The notes under the pieces are model-generated. The model was given only the letters and a program-made list of their open reading frames with translations. It made no database searches and was not told the DNA's origin. DNA of 64,000 nt from JBICHN01 sp043101845 (GTDB lineage Bacteria > Planctomycetota > Phycisphaerae > Phycisphaerales > UBA5793), in assembly GCA_043101845.1 (NCBI GenBank), contig JBICHN010000002.1:806001-870000 (forward strand). The letters run 5' to 3'. A program made the translations under genes and the position numbers. Positions within the stretch are counted from its first letter, which is position 1. Every line of letters starts with the position of its first letter. Below, one piece after another: positions 15,948-25,045 of this stretch.

Positions 15948-18782
15948 TTACTGATTGGGAATCGAAGCGGGCGCAACCTGCGCGGTCGGGTTGCGCATGG
16001 CCTGGAGTTCGGCGCGTCGGGTCGCATCATCGAGTCGCTCGGGGCCGTAATAGTGCATGAGCAGATCGATCACCACGGCCCGCGCCGGGTCGGGCAGCGG
16101 ATACGGGTGCGACGCGTCCCGCTCAAGCGCCGCCTCGAGCGCGACCGCCCGCTCGCGGAGAATCGGACGGTCGGGCGAGCGATCCGAATCGAGAACACCC
16201 TGGTAAATGGCGTCGAGCGTATTCACGATCGCGTGCCGCGGGTCATCGGCGCCATCGAAATGCTCGGCCCAATCGCCGTTGTGGAGCCGGATCATCCGAA
16301 TCGCGCGGCGTCGCTCCCCGGGCTGAGATAACCAGGTCGCCATCCGATCTTCGAACGCCACGATGTTTCGGAGAAGACTCGGATTGTTGATCACCGCCGA
16401 TTGTCGCGCGACGAGCGTCTGAAACTCCGGATGATTCATCGGCGCCGCGGTCGATCGGTAGGCCGCGTCGAGACGATCACTCGCGAGTCGAATGTCTTCG
16501 GGGAAGGTCTGCTCATTGAGCATCGTGCGTCGACTGTTCTCGTTCGCGGCGAAGGCCGCGTCGATGGCGCGCAGCGCGATGAGGCGGGGGTGGTCGGCCC
16601 GAAAGCGAGGCGCCCATTCTTCCGCGGCTTCAACGAAGATCCGCCGGCTGCTCTGCCACGATTCATGCTCGCCCAGAATGATCGCCATGGTAATACAGAA
16701 CGAATCGAAATCATCGAGCAGGTGGGGGCCGTAGAGAATGGCGGTTCGTTCACTGGCCAGCGTCTGGAGTGGCGATCGGGTCTCACCCGCGCGCGGTCGA
16801 GCCGCATCCTGCTCGAGCCACTCCAGCGCGTCGAGCAGCTCACCCGGGGACACGGTCGCCCCTTCTTTCGATTCGGCGAGAAAACGATTCACGCGCGCTG
16901 CGACCACGAGGGTCTGAAGATCCGCGAGAAACGGATCGTCGGGTTCGAGCCGACGCCGCCACTTCTCGCGATTGGAGAGGAGCAAGGGTTCCGCCTCGAT
17001 GGAGTCACCGCTCACCACGAGCCAGAACCCGAGACAAGTCTCCCAGAGCAGGGAAAAGGCGTGCTCGTCGCCTCCGTTCGCCCGGTTGAGTTCGAGCAGA
17101 CCTCGGACGACTTCCGCGCGATGCTTCCAGAGTTCGCTCGCGTCCTGGGCGCCGCCGAGCGCGGTCGGTCCATAGAGCCATTCCATCCCCCACATCTGGG
17201 GAAGAATCTCGGTCGTGACGCCGTCGCGATAGGTGGCTCCCATGCGGGCGAGCCAGTTCGCCCGGAACTCCTCGAACTTCTCGCGCCCGATCGCTTCCTC
17301 ATTCGCCCGGCTCTCGGCGAGCCATCGCTCGTACTCACGCGCTTCCGCGATCGCGGCGTAGCGTCGACTCACGCCGAACCCGGTCGCTCCGATCAACACC
17401 GCGAGTACGAGCGCCGCCGCCGCCACCGGGTTGCGGCGGCGCCAGAGTGACACCCGGCGTCGCACTGTCGGGTTCGTCCATGCGATCGGCTCACGACGCA
17501 GCCACGCGTCTAGGTCATTCGCAAACTCCGCGGCCGACCCGTAGCGATCGACGGGACGCCGCGCCATGGCGCGGCGACAGATCGCGTCAAGATCGCCGTC
17601 AACCTCGCCGCGGTGCACGCTCGGCGCCGGCGGTTCGCGTCGACCCGTCTCCAGATCGTGTGTTCGTCGAATCTCATCCGCGGACGATCCGTTCGGCAGC
17701 CGATTCGAGAGGAGCCAGTAGAGGATGCCGCCGAGCGCGTAGAGGTCGGACGGCACATTGAGGGCGCCTTCCTCTCCGCGAAACTGTTCGGGCGAAATGA
17801 AGGCAAGGTTGCCCTGGGCCGGTTGATCATCGGCGCCCGACTCCCGGTCCCCGTCCAGCCGCACCGCGATTCCGAAGTCCGCGACGCGTGGCTCACCTTT
17901 GCTTGTGAGCAGTATGTTCTGCGGCTTGAGGTCACAATGCACGAGCCCCGCCATATGCGCCGCATGCACCCCGCGGGCGATTTTCGACATCAGCGCGACC
18001 GACTGCCGCACACTCAGCCGCTCCGGCTGGCGACGGAGCCACCGCGCAAGGTTTCCGCCGCTCACGAATTCGTACACGATGAAGTCGTCGTCGCGGTCCG
18101 ACACGCCGCGATCGATGACGCGCACGACATTCGGATGTTCGATGCGGCGCGCCTTCGTCGCCTCCTCGATGATGCGCCGACGATCCCACGCGCCACGCCG
18201 GGCGCCGGACAAGACCTTGATCGCGACGAGCGCTGCGTGATCCGCTTCCGACAACTGCCGGTCGATCGCGAGGAACACCTGCCCGAAGGCGCCTTCACCG
18301 AGCAGCGAGCGCAGTTCGTACCGCGGTTCACCGTCGGGTGTGTTCGGGCCAAAGTCCGAGGGAAGTTCGATGGCCGGAGGCGCGTCGTTCTGAAACTCGC
18401 CGCGCAGGCGCGTCGTCGAACAGATGGCGTTGCTCAGCTCGGCCGCCTCGCGGATCGCGTCATCGAGGTGCGGATAGTCCCGCGCCAGCGATTCCACTGC
18501 GTCGTTGTCGGGTCGTCCCGTCTTCGCGAGCCAGCGGAGCGCCATATCGATCGCCGCGTCAAGCGCCTCGACTCGGTCCGGCAGCCCGGGCGACGCATGC
18601 AGGTACCGCGCAAGATCGACCGGGCGATTGAGGCGGATCCGTATGCGCCCGTCGACCTCGATGAGTTCGGCGAGATCCGCGTCGCTCTGCGGCGGGAACT
18701 TCGCGAGGATTTCACGGAAGGGGGGGTCGCCGTCGCGATAGAGTTCTTCGAAGTCGAAGAGAAAGAACCGATCGGCGATCAT
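15948..18782 (-). CDS. Membrane Ser/Thr protein kinase with extracytoplasmic C-terminal domain
   Basis: 944 residues from MIADRFFLF. The N-terminal ~150 residues are planctomycete-type. The kinase domain runs from about 157 to 430: LLGEGAFGQVF, VAIK with Lys189, HCDLKPQN with Asp284 (HCD in place of HRD), ADFGIAVR at about 301-308, and ISPEQF. Its C-terminal lobe includes VPSDLYALGGILYWLL and YGSAAEFANDLDAWL. A single membrane helix lies at about 453-471, with a roughly 470-residue C-terminal region of unknown fold. The start is 2 bases after the ECF sigma stop, so the two are co-transcribed; the kinase probably acts in the same signalling path as the sigma factor. Confidence 0.9.
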   Translation of the reverse strand: MIADRFFLFDFEELYRDGDPPFREILAKFPPQSDADLAELIEVDGRIRIRLNRPVDLARYLHASPGLPDRVEALDAAIDMALRWLAKTGRPDNDAVESLARDYPHLDDAIREAAELSNAICSTTRLRGEFQNDAPPAIELPSDFGPNTPDGEPRYELRSLLGEGAFGQVFLAIDRQLSEADHAALVAIKVLSGARRGAWDRRRIIEEATKARRIEHPNVVRVIDRGVSDRDDDFIVYEFVSGGNLARWLRRQPERLSVRQSVALMSKIARGVHAAHMAGLVHCDLKPQNILLTSKGEPRVADFGIAVRLDGDRESGADDQPAQGNLAFISPEQFRGEEGALNVPSDLYALGGILYWLLSNRLPNGSSADEIRRTHDLETGRREPPAPSVHRGEVDGDLDAICRRAMARRPVDRYGSAAEFANDLDAWLRREPIAWTNPTVRRRVSLWRRRNPVAAAALVLAVLIGATGFGVSRRYAAIAEAREYERWLAESRANEEAIGREKFEEFRANWLARMGATYRDGVTTEILPQMWGMEWLYGPTALGGAQDASELWKHRAEVVRGLLELNRANGGDEHAFSLLWETCLGFWLVVSGDSIEAEPLLLSNREKWRRRLEPDDPFLADLQTLVVAARVNRFLAESKEGATVSPGELLDALEWLEQDAARPRAGETRSPLQTLASERTAILYGPHLLDDFDSFCITMAIILGEHESWQSSRRIFVEAAEEWAPRFRADHPRLIALRAIDAAFAANENSRRTMLNEQTFPEDIRLASDRLDAAYRSTAAPMNHPEFQTLVARQSAVINNPSLLRNIVAFEDRMATWLSQPGERRRAIRMIRLHNGDWAEHFDGADDPRHAIVNTLDAIYQGVLDSDRSPDRPILRERAVALEAALERDASHPYPLPDPARAVVIDLLMHYYGPERLDDATRRAELQAMRNPTAQVAPASIPNQ

Positions 18783-18784
18783 CG

Positions 18785-19540
18785 TTACGCGACCTCCGCC
18801 ACGAGCCTTTCGCGAAGGATGCCGCGGATCTTCTGCCATCGCTTCCGCACCGCGGTCGGCGCGAGGTCAACGAATTCGGCGATCTCACTCTGCGGCATGT
18901 CGGCGAGCCAGAAATAGAGGATCTGGCGGTCGACCGGATCGGGGAGCGAGGCGACGGCCCGCTCGATCTCGATCTCGAATCCGTCCGGGCGTCGTCGCTC
19001 AGCCGAGTGGAGCCGGCGGCTCAACTCCTGCGCGACCGGTCCGTCTTCACGCTCGCTCCGTTCGAGCCGGCGGAAGACCCGCGCTTTGTCGATCACGGCG
19101 TTGTCCGCCATCCGAAAGACAAGCGACCACAGTTGCTGCTCACTCGCCGCCTCGAGGCGGCCCGCCTCGACATACCGGTCGAGCCGCCGACCGAGGGTCG
19201 AGAGGATCTCCTGCGAATCGAAGAGCCGTCGCATGCCCGGGCTCAATTTACCCCGCACGCGACGGCGGATGCGCGTCCCATAACGGGTGACGAAAATGGC
19301 TGCAGCATCCCTATCACCGGACCGCATGCGCCCGAGAAGAGCGGCGACCTGGCCGCTCGCGATCGTTCGTGATGTAGATTGTGGTTGCACAGTAAGTGTC
19401 GAAGCAGAAGAAGGTTGCGGGTGATCGGTCACGATTCCAGGTGACCGATCTGAGCTTATTTCGATCTTTCCGCTCACACCCGACCAGGACCGTTCGCCTC
19501 CACCTGCGGAGTTCGACGCGAAACGCGAGGCATCGAACAC
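18785..19540 (-). CDS. ECF-type RNA polymerase sigma factor
   Basis: Up to 251 residues. The core QVAALLGRMRSGDRDAAAIFVTRYG is region 2, and LPDPVDRQILYFWLADMPQSEIAEFVDLAPTAVRKRWQKIRGIL is the region 4 helix-turn-helix, as in planctomycete ECF-like factors. The start is uncertain. ATG at 19540 gives a poorly conserved N-terminal tail of about 65 residues; GTG at 19390 would give 201 residues, closer to the family's usual size. If the shorter form is right, a 10-bp palindrome at 19423-19450 falls in its promoter region. It sits directly upstream of the kinase gene and is divergent from a small exported-protein gene. Confidence 0.8.
   Translation of the reverse strand: MFDASRFASNSAGGGERSWSGVSGKIEISSDRSPGIVTDHPQPSSASTLTVQPQSTSRTIASGQVAALLGRMRSGDRDAAAIFVTRYGTRIRRRVRGKLSPGMRRLFDSQEILSTLGRRLDRYVEAGRLEAASEQQLWSLVFRMADNAVIDKARVFRRLERSEREDGPVAQELSRRLHSAERRRPDGFEIEIERAVASLPDPVDRQILYFWLADMPQSEIAEFVDLAPTAVRKRWQKIRGILRERLVAEVA
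19423..19450. promoter_or_regulatory. 10-bp inverted repeat, operator candidate
   Basis: GATCGGTCAC, an 8-base spacer, then GTGACCGATC form a perfect inverted repeat. It lies between the sigma-factor core and the divergent exported-protein gene at 19581. It could be bound by a dimeric regulator. If the sigma factor really starts at 19540 it is inside coding sequence instead. Confidence 0.45.
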
Positions 19541-19580
19541 CGGCCCGCTGGATCACCCGCGGGGCAAGGAGGAGATCGGT

Positions 19581-20159
19581 ATGCGCCGAGCGCGCTGTGT
19601 CCATTGTATCGGATTCGTTGAGGCTTCGAAAGCACTTCTCGTCAATCGAACGGTCTGGTTGGGGCTGCTCGTGCTCGGACTCGTGGTCGCGGCCCCCGGC
19701 GCCGGCGCTCAGTCGGACGAGGCCGTCGTCATGGACTGGTGGGAAGAGATGGTCAAGGACAAGCAGGACGCGTCCCGCCTGCTCGATGACGCGGACACCC
19801 TCGTTTACGGGACCGATGGCAACCTGGACAGCACGCAGAAGTCCGCCCTCGACCTCAAGCTGACCTCAGCGCTCTTCCATATCGAAGAAGTTCTCACGGC
19901 GCCGCTTCCTTCGGGCTCCGTCCTCGAAGAGTCGGGATCGCTCTTATCCGCCAGCCCCCAGTCGGTTCTCGACTACGGGCGAATCTGTTCACAACTCGGT
20001 CGTGAAGCGCTCATCGAACTCGAGTCGACGCGCGAATTTGACCGTGACTATGTCGGATCGCGCCTCAAGACGATCCGTCATCTCATCGAGCGCGTGACGC
20101 CGCACAACTACCGCACCCAAGCAGGAATCGGCCAGCAGGCGTCGCTCGGCGAAACCTGA
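19581..20159 (+). CDS. Exported protein of unknown function
   Basis: 192 residues. The ATG follows a very strong SD (AAGGAGGAGAT) 5 to 9 bases upstream. A hydrophobic signal segment is at about residues 25-45 (TVWLGLLVLGLVVAAPGAGAQS) with a typical A-x-A cleavage site. The mature part is small, acidic and probably helical (MDWWEEMVKDKQDASRLLDDAD, split by eye). I recognise no family. It is divergent from the ECF sigma/kinase pair and could be a target or partner of it, which is inference from position only. Confidence 0.75.
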   Translation: MRRARCVHCIGFVEASKALLVNRTVWLGLLVLGLVVAAPGAGAQSDEAVVMDWWEEMVKDKQDASRLLDDADTLVYGTDGNLDSTQKSALDLKLTSALFHIEEVLTAPLPSGSVLEESGSLLSASPQSVLDYGRICSQLGREALIELESTREFDRDYVGSRLKTIRHLIERVTPHNYRTQAGIGQQASLGET

Positions 20160-20280
20160 CCCCCTTCGTCGGGCGCGCCTCGGCCGATTACCGGAACCCG
20201 AACCCACGCCTCCAGTCATGGACGGCGCCGGGTTCCGCTGCGCACGCGGGATCGGCCGGAAAGCCACGCCGGACCACACA

Positions 20281-22131
20281 TCAGTTCGTGCCGGCGAGTC
20301 GGCGAACCGTCATGTCGAAGTTGCGCCCGTTCGGTCCGAGCATCGCCTTATGCATGCCGTAGACAATGAAGAGATACGCCGCGGCGGCGATCATCGAGCC
20401 GACCACGAGGCCGAACCGTCCGCTCCGCATGCCATTCAGGCCTTCGAGCGTCTGTGGAATGACCTGATCGGGATAGACGACGCTCCACGCCGCGGTGATC
20501 GGGCTCAGGCAGGCCATCACGGCGCCGACGAGCGGCACATTGTTCCCGGCCTGGTGCCCGCACAGGCTGAGCACCGCGACCGTCACCACGATCACGCCGA
20601 CCGCCGCGATGATCGATGAGATCGTGCCCTTGCTCTTCAGGCTCCAGTTCAGGCCCACCATGACGCAGAACGCGACGAAGGGCACGATGACGAGCGAGAG
20701 CACGAGAATGCCCTCGGGAAGGACGACGGGGAAGGTCATTCGCGTCGCGCCGACCGCGGCCGAGACCGTCACGCCACGCTCGACGCCGAGCCCATTCGCG
20801 AGCACATAAAGGCCGGCGAGGCCCGCAGTGAAGATCGGCACGGCCATCATCGGCGCCACGAAGCTCACGATGCCGCGCAGTTTGCCGGTGAGGTAATACG
20901 CCGGCGTGAGCGGCGTCGTGAGCAGGAGGTCGAGCGTCCCGTCCTCGCGCTCGCGGCTGATCGCCGTCGCGGAGATGTTGATCGCGGTGAGCGCAATGAT
21001 GGCGACCTCGGTCGCGATGAGCGTCATGAGCGAGCGCTGCAACGCCGCGGGCGTCGACAAAAAGACTTCGAAGTGGTAGCTCAAGACCACGCCGAACGCG
21101 GCAAGCGCGCCGATCGAGACGAAGCCGTACCGCGCGGCGATCTTGCCCATCGTCGCCCGCTTCGCCGTCGCTTCGCGCCATGCGATCGGATTCTTCCACA
21201 CTTCACGCGCCGGACGCGTTCGACCTTCCGCGGCGCCGAGCTTGAACAGCCGACGGTACCACGGGACCTGACCGACGCGCTGTCCAATGAGCCGCAGCGT
21301 CACTGTCGACCAGGCGATAAGCAGCAGGCTCAACAGCACGCAACCCCAGATGAAGACCTTGACGGGCGCGCCGAGCCAGAGACGGGCGAAGCCGCCGTAG
21401 TCCGCGAGCTCGACGCTCGTCCAGGTCTGGTACTTCGCCGAATTGAGCAGCGTCTCCTGCACGAGGAACGGGTTGAGCGGCGTGAACCAGGTCGTGTGCC
21501 CGGGCGTCGTCGGCCGGTACGCGAGGTCGAGCGACCAGGTAATGCCAAGGTAGACGACGACCGTGAGGTAGAACATGAAGACGGCGCGACGCCCGGCCTG
21601 ACGGCTCACGCTGAGCGCGATCGCGATGGCGCCGACAATGAGCGCCGCGGCGCCGGCGATCGCATACGACGCGAAGATCGAACTCCCGGGCACGCCCCCG
21701 AAGTACTGTGTGATGCCGAAGAGCGGCAGCGAACTCACCAGCAGTCCGATGATGAAGAAGAGACGGCCGAACAGATTGCCGAGCACGATCTGCAGCGAGT
21801 TGAGCGGCGTCGTGAGCAGAATGTCCCAGGTGCGCGGGTTCGCCTCCTGCGCGATCGCCCCCGCCATGAACACCGGGGCGAGCAGGCAGATGACCGACAA
21901 CTGGAGGTATGCGACGAACCGGAACGCGTTCGCTCCGCCGCTCGCGAGTTCGCGCAACGAGTTCGCCTGACTCGTACCGAGCAGCGAGGCGAGAAGCACG
22001 ATGATCATGACCGCGAGATAACCCGAGCGGATGAGCAGATGCCGCGTTCGCTTCGAGCCGCCGGTCACGAGACGCATGCAGATCGGATTGGTCGGCCCCA
22101 GTCGCAGGAGCCAGTTCAGGAAGGCGGGCAT
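20281..22131 (-). CDS. ABC-2 type transporter permease, duplicated
   Basis: 616 residues. It is composed of two ABC-2 permease halves. Each half carries the signature of export permeases in which a conserved E-x-G-T-L/D-x-L-L-T-T-P-L segment follows the second helix: EANPRTWDILLTTPLNS at about 95-111 and REREDGTLDLLLTTPLTPAYYLTGK in the second half. About twelve hydrophobic helices are seen. It should form the membrane channel of an exporter (the gldG-like or NosY-like class); the ATPase partner is not in the window. The ATG is 8 bases after a TAGCAT box. It is divergent from radA. The ~120 bases downstream are empty. Confidence 0.85.
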   Translation of the reverse strand: MPAFLNWLLRLGPTNPICMRLVTGGSKRTRHLLIRSGYLAVMIIVLLASLLGTSQANSLRELASGGANAFRFVAYLQLSVICLLAPVFMAGAIAQEANPRTWDILLTTPLNSLQIVLGNLFGRLFFIIGLLVSSLPLFGITQYFGGVPGSSIFASYAIAGAAALIVGAIAIALSVSRQAGRRAVFMFYLTVVVYLGITWSLDLAYRPTTPGHTTWFTPLNPFLVQETLLNSAKYQTWTSVELADYGGFARLWLGAPVKVFIWGCVLLSLLLIAWSTVTLRLIGQRVGQVPWYRRLFKLGAAEGRTRPAREVWKNPIAWREATAKRATMGKIAARYGFVSIGALAAFGVVLSYHFEVFLSTPAALQRSLMTLIATEVAIIALTAINISATAISREREDGTLDLLLTTPLTPAYYLTGKLRGIVSFVAPMMAVPIFTAGLAGLYVLANGLGVERGVTVSAAVGATRMTFPVVLPEGILVLSLVIVPFVAFCVMVGLNWSLKSKGTISSIIAAVGVIVVTVAVLSLCGHQAGNNVPLVGAVMACLSPITAAWSVVYPDQVIPQTLEGLNGMRSGRFGLVVGSMIAAAAYLFIVYGMHKAMLGPNGRNFDMTVRRLAGTN

Positions 22132-22139
22132 GGCGACCT

Positions 22140-22145
22140 ATGCTA
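22140..22145 (-). promoter_or_regulatory. -10-like box TAGCAT for the ABC-2 permease
   Basis: Minus-strand TAGCAT, 8 bases, then ATG, with no SD. Confidence 0.35.
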
Positions 22146-22210
22146 GCGAGTCCGCTTCCGTCCTGGGAAGCGATGCCGAATCAATCACGCCGCCCCTCAT
22201 CGCGGCGCGG

Positions 22211-22216
22211 TACACT
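22211..22216 (+). promoter_or_regulatory. -10-like box TACACT for radA
   Basis: TACACT, 7 bases, then ATG at 22224, with no SD. Same hexamer as at argS and at the 84-residue gene. Confidence 0.5.
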
Positions 22217-22223
22217 GCGAACG

Positions 22224-23615
22224 ATGCCGAAGACGAAGACATCATGGGTTTGCCGCGAGTGCGGCGCGGTGCAGCCGCGCTGGATGGGCCGATGTCCCGA
22301 GTGCAGCGCCTGGGACTCGCTTGAAGAGTTCCGCGAGCAGCCGGCCGATCGCGCCCGTGACACTCACCAGGGTCTCGCCGCGGAATGGAACGACGATCTC
22401 GGCGCGATCGCCGCGACGCCGACCGCGGCGCCGATCAGCGACATCACGACTCAGGAGATTCCCCGGCGCGCCACCGGCGTCGGCGAGTTCGACCGTGTGC
22501 TCGGTGGCGGGCTCGTGCCGGGGTCGGTTTCGCTCATCGGCGGCGAGCCCGGGATCGGCAAGTCGACGCTCCTCCTGCAGGCCGCGGCGCACCTCGCAGC
22601 GAGCGGGTCGCGGGTGCTCTATGTCACGAGTGAAGAGTCGGCCCAGCAGGTGCAACTCCGCGCGTCGCGGCTCGATCTGCCCTCGGACGAAGGGCGGCTC
22701 TTCGTGCTCGCCGATACGAACCTCGCGCGGATCTTTGAGCAGATTCGAAAGGTCAACCCGGCGCTCGTCATTGTCGATTCGATCCAGATGGTCTACAAGC
22801 CGAGCGTGGAGGCGACGCCCGGCGCCGTGACGCAGTTGCGCCGGTGCGCGACCGAACTCGTCTACCTCGCGAAGTCGGCGGGCATCGCGATCATCCTTGT
22901 CGGTCATGTCACGAAAGACGGCGTTGTCGCCGGACCGCGCCTGCTCGAACATCTCGTCGACGCCGTCGTCTACTTCGAAGGCGATCGCTACCACGCCCAC
23001 CGGGTCGTCCGCGCGGTGAAAAACCGATTCGGCGCCACGCTCGAGATCGGGCTCTTCGAGATGACCGGCGCCGGCCTCGTCGAAGTGACCGACGCCGGAG
23101 TCATCGCCGCGCTCGATCGCGAGGACCGCGCCGGTTCGATCGTCTGCCCCGCGCTCCACGGCGCCCGGTGCTTTCTCGTCGAGGTGCAGGCGCTCACGGC
23201 GACGGGGATCCTCGGCGCCGCGAAGCGCAAGGTCTCCGGCCTCGATTCGAATCGACTGCCCATGCTCATCGCGGTGCTCGAGAAGCACGGCGGCCTGCGT
23301 CTCGCCGATCAGGATGTCTTCGTGTCGTCGGTCGGCGGGCTCCGGATCGTTGAGCCGGCCGCCGACCTCGCGGTCGCTCTCGCGATCGCGGGCGCCCATC
23401 TCGGACGAGCCCTCGATCACTCGACGATCGCGGTCGGCGAAGTTGGACTCGGCGGAGAGATTCGCCGGGTGAACCAACTCGAACAGCGCCTCCGCGAAGC
23501 GGCGCGCCTCGGATATCGACGGGCGCTCGTGGCGCCCGGCCCCGCGCCGGCGATCGATGGCTTCGAGATCGTCCGGACCGAGACGCTCAACGCCGCCGTG
23601 CAACGACTGGACTGA
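22224..23615 (+). CDS. radA: DNA repair protein RadA (Sms)
   Basis: 463 residues from MPKTKTSWVCREC. An N-terminal four-Cys zinc finger (Cys10, 13, 24, 27), then RecA-like core with Walker A GGEPGIGKST at about 107-116, SEESAQQVQLRA, Walker B ALVIVDSIQM, and the RadA-specific KNRFG motif (AVKNRFGATLE). The C-terminal Lon-like domain shows IAVGEVGLGGEIRRVNQ. RadA is a helicase that promotes branch migration in recombination. It is transcribed with the two downstream phosphatase genes in the same direction (26 bases to the next ATG). ATG is preceded by a -10-like TACACT. Confidence 0.96.
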   Translation: MPKTKTSWVCRECGAVQPRWMGRCPECSAWDSLEEFREQPADRARDTHQGLAAEWNDDLGAIAATPTAAPISDITTQEIPRRATGVGEFDRVLGGGLVPGSVSLIGGEPGIGKSTLLLQAAAHLAASGSRVLYVTSEESAQQVQLRASRLDLPSDEGRLFVLADTNLARIFEQIRKVNPALVIVDSIQMVYKPSVEATPGAVTQLRRCATELVYLAKSAGIAIILVGHVTKDGVVAGPRLLEHLVDAVVYFEGDRYHAHRVVRAVKNRFGATLEIGLFEMTGAGLVEVTDAGVIAALDREDRAGSIVCPALHGARCFLVEVQALTATGILGAAKRKVSGLDSNRLPMLIAVLEKHGGLRLADQDVFVSSVGGLRIVEPAADLAVALAIAGAHLGRALDHSTIAVGEVGLGGEIRRVNQLEQRLREAARLGYRRALVAPGPAPAIDGFEIVRTETLNAAVQRLD

Positions 23616-23641
23616 TCCTCCGCCCATCGCGGATCTGGCTG

Positions 23642-25045
23642 ATGACCGCCCTGACCACCAGCGACTTCCGTCCCGAGTTCGAGTCCGAACTCGACGATTT
23701 GCGCCGACGACGCTTCGTCTGGTGGCTCACCGCGTGGATCGGCTTCTGGCTGCTCCTCTTTCTCGCCGCCGAAGCGGACGGCCCGTCGTATGTCGGGGCC
23801 CTCGTCGCCGTGTTCGCCTGGCGTCTCACGAAGGTCGAATGGTTCAAGCGACCCGAGGCGCCGCTTTCGCTCGCGTTCTGGTCCCTCGCCGCGGTCGCGA
23901 TCGTGGTGCAGGTCGGCGGAACCCTCCAGATCATCACCTTCCCGTCGTCAAGCGGCTTGTTCATCACGGTGTTCAGCTTCTCCGTCGCGTGCCTCTTCAT
24001 TCCCTGGACACCGCAACAGGCGTTACGCTCGGCGCTCACGCTGTGGATCATCTGGTCCGCGGGCGTGCTGCTCCGGCGCGGCATGTCGGCCGCGGTCCCC
24101 ACACTCTTCCTCCTCTTCGGCGGCGCCTGCGCGTTTGCGCCGGGGGTGCTCTATCGCGTGATCGCCTTGTCACGACTCGGCCGTCGCTTCGAGGCGCGCG
24201 TGCTCGATCGATTCTTCGAGAGCTACCAGCGGGAACTCGTCGACGCGCGCCAGGTGCACGCCGCGATCTTTCCCGAGCCACGCCGCGACGGACCGCTCCG
24301 GTTCAACTACCGGGACAATCCACGGCTCGGCATCGGGGGCGATTACCTCCACGCGTCGTTCGACCGGAACGGCGCACTCAATCTCGTGCTTCTCGATGTC
24401 GCGGGCGATGGAATCGGCGCCGCGCTCACGGTGAACCGGCTGCACGGCGAGATCGAGCGTGTCTTCGCCGAACGCGCGATTCTCCGTCCCGACCAGATCA
24501 TCGACGCGCTCGATCGCTATGTGCGGCTCACGATGTCGGAGTACGGGCAGTACGCGGTCGCGATGGCGTTTCGTATTCGCCGCAACGGACAGCTCGAATG
24601 GTCGGGCGCCGGACACGCTCCCGCCTACATTCGCCGGGAAGACGGATCGGTCGAACGACTCATCTCCACGACCTGGACGCTCGGCGCGAGCGACGATCGT
24701 GACTCCCTCCAGGGAGTCGGCAAGGCGGCGCTCGGGCCGCGCGACACGCTCGTCGCCATGACCGACGGCGCCTGCGAGCGGATCGGTCTCGACGGCGATC
24801 GGCTCGGATTCGTGGGGATCGAACGCCTCCTCGAAGAATTGCCCGGCGAGAACTCGCTCGACTGGCCCGACGAGATCATCCATCGCCTCGAGGTCATCGC
24901 TGAAGAGATTGACGATGAATGCACCGAAGATGTGCTCGTCGTCGTGGCGACGGCGCCGGGTCGGGCCCCGCGGACGACCGGTGACCCTGCGTCGCCCCGC
25001 CGCGTCGCGCCCGTCGAAGCGTCCATGGCGGGAGGATCGCCATGA
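23642..25045 (+). CDS. Membrane SpoIIE-type (PP2C) phosphatase, copy 1
   Basis: 467 residues. About six hydrophobic helices occupy residues 25-185, followed by a coiled linker (RFFESYQRELVDARQVHAAIFPEP) and a SpoIIE/RsbU phosphatase domain. The domain has the metal-binding GGDYLHASFD, then LLDVAGDGIGAALTVNRLHGE, where the usual DxSGHG reads DVAGDG. Later motifs are GAGHAPAYI, AMTDGACERI and TEDVLVVVAT. Such enzymes dephosphorylate Ser/Thr-phosphorylated regulators such as anti-anti-sigma factors. The stop overlaps the ATG of the second copy (ATGA). Confidence 0.88.
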   Translation: MTALTTSDFRPEFESELDDLRRRRFVWWLTAWIGFWLLLFLAAEADGPSYVGALVAVFAWRLTKVEWFKRPEAPLSLAFWSLAAVAIVVQVGGTLQIITFPSSSGLFITVFSFSVACLFIPWTPQQALRSALTLWIIWSAGVLLRRGMSAAVPTLFLLFGGACAFAPGVLYRVIALSRLGRRFEARVLDRFFESYQRELVDARQVHAAIFPEPRRDGPLRFNYRDNPRLGIGGDYLHASFDRNGALNLVLLDVAGDGIGAALTVNRLHGEIERVFAERAILRPDQIIDALDRYVRLTMSEYGQYAVAMAFRIRRNGQLEWSGAGHAPAYIRREDGSVERLISTTWTLGASDDRDSLQGVGKAALGPRDTLVAMTDGACERIGLDGDRLGFVGIERLLEELPGENSLDWPDEIIHRLEVIAEEIDDECTEDVLVVVATAPGRAPRTTGDPASPRRVAPVEASMAGGSP

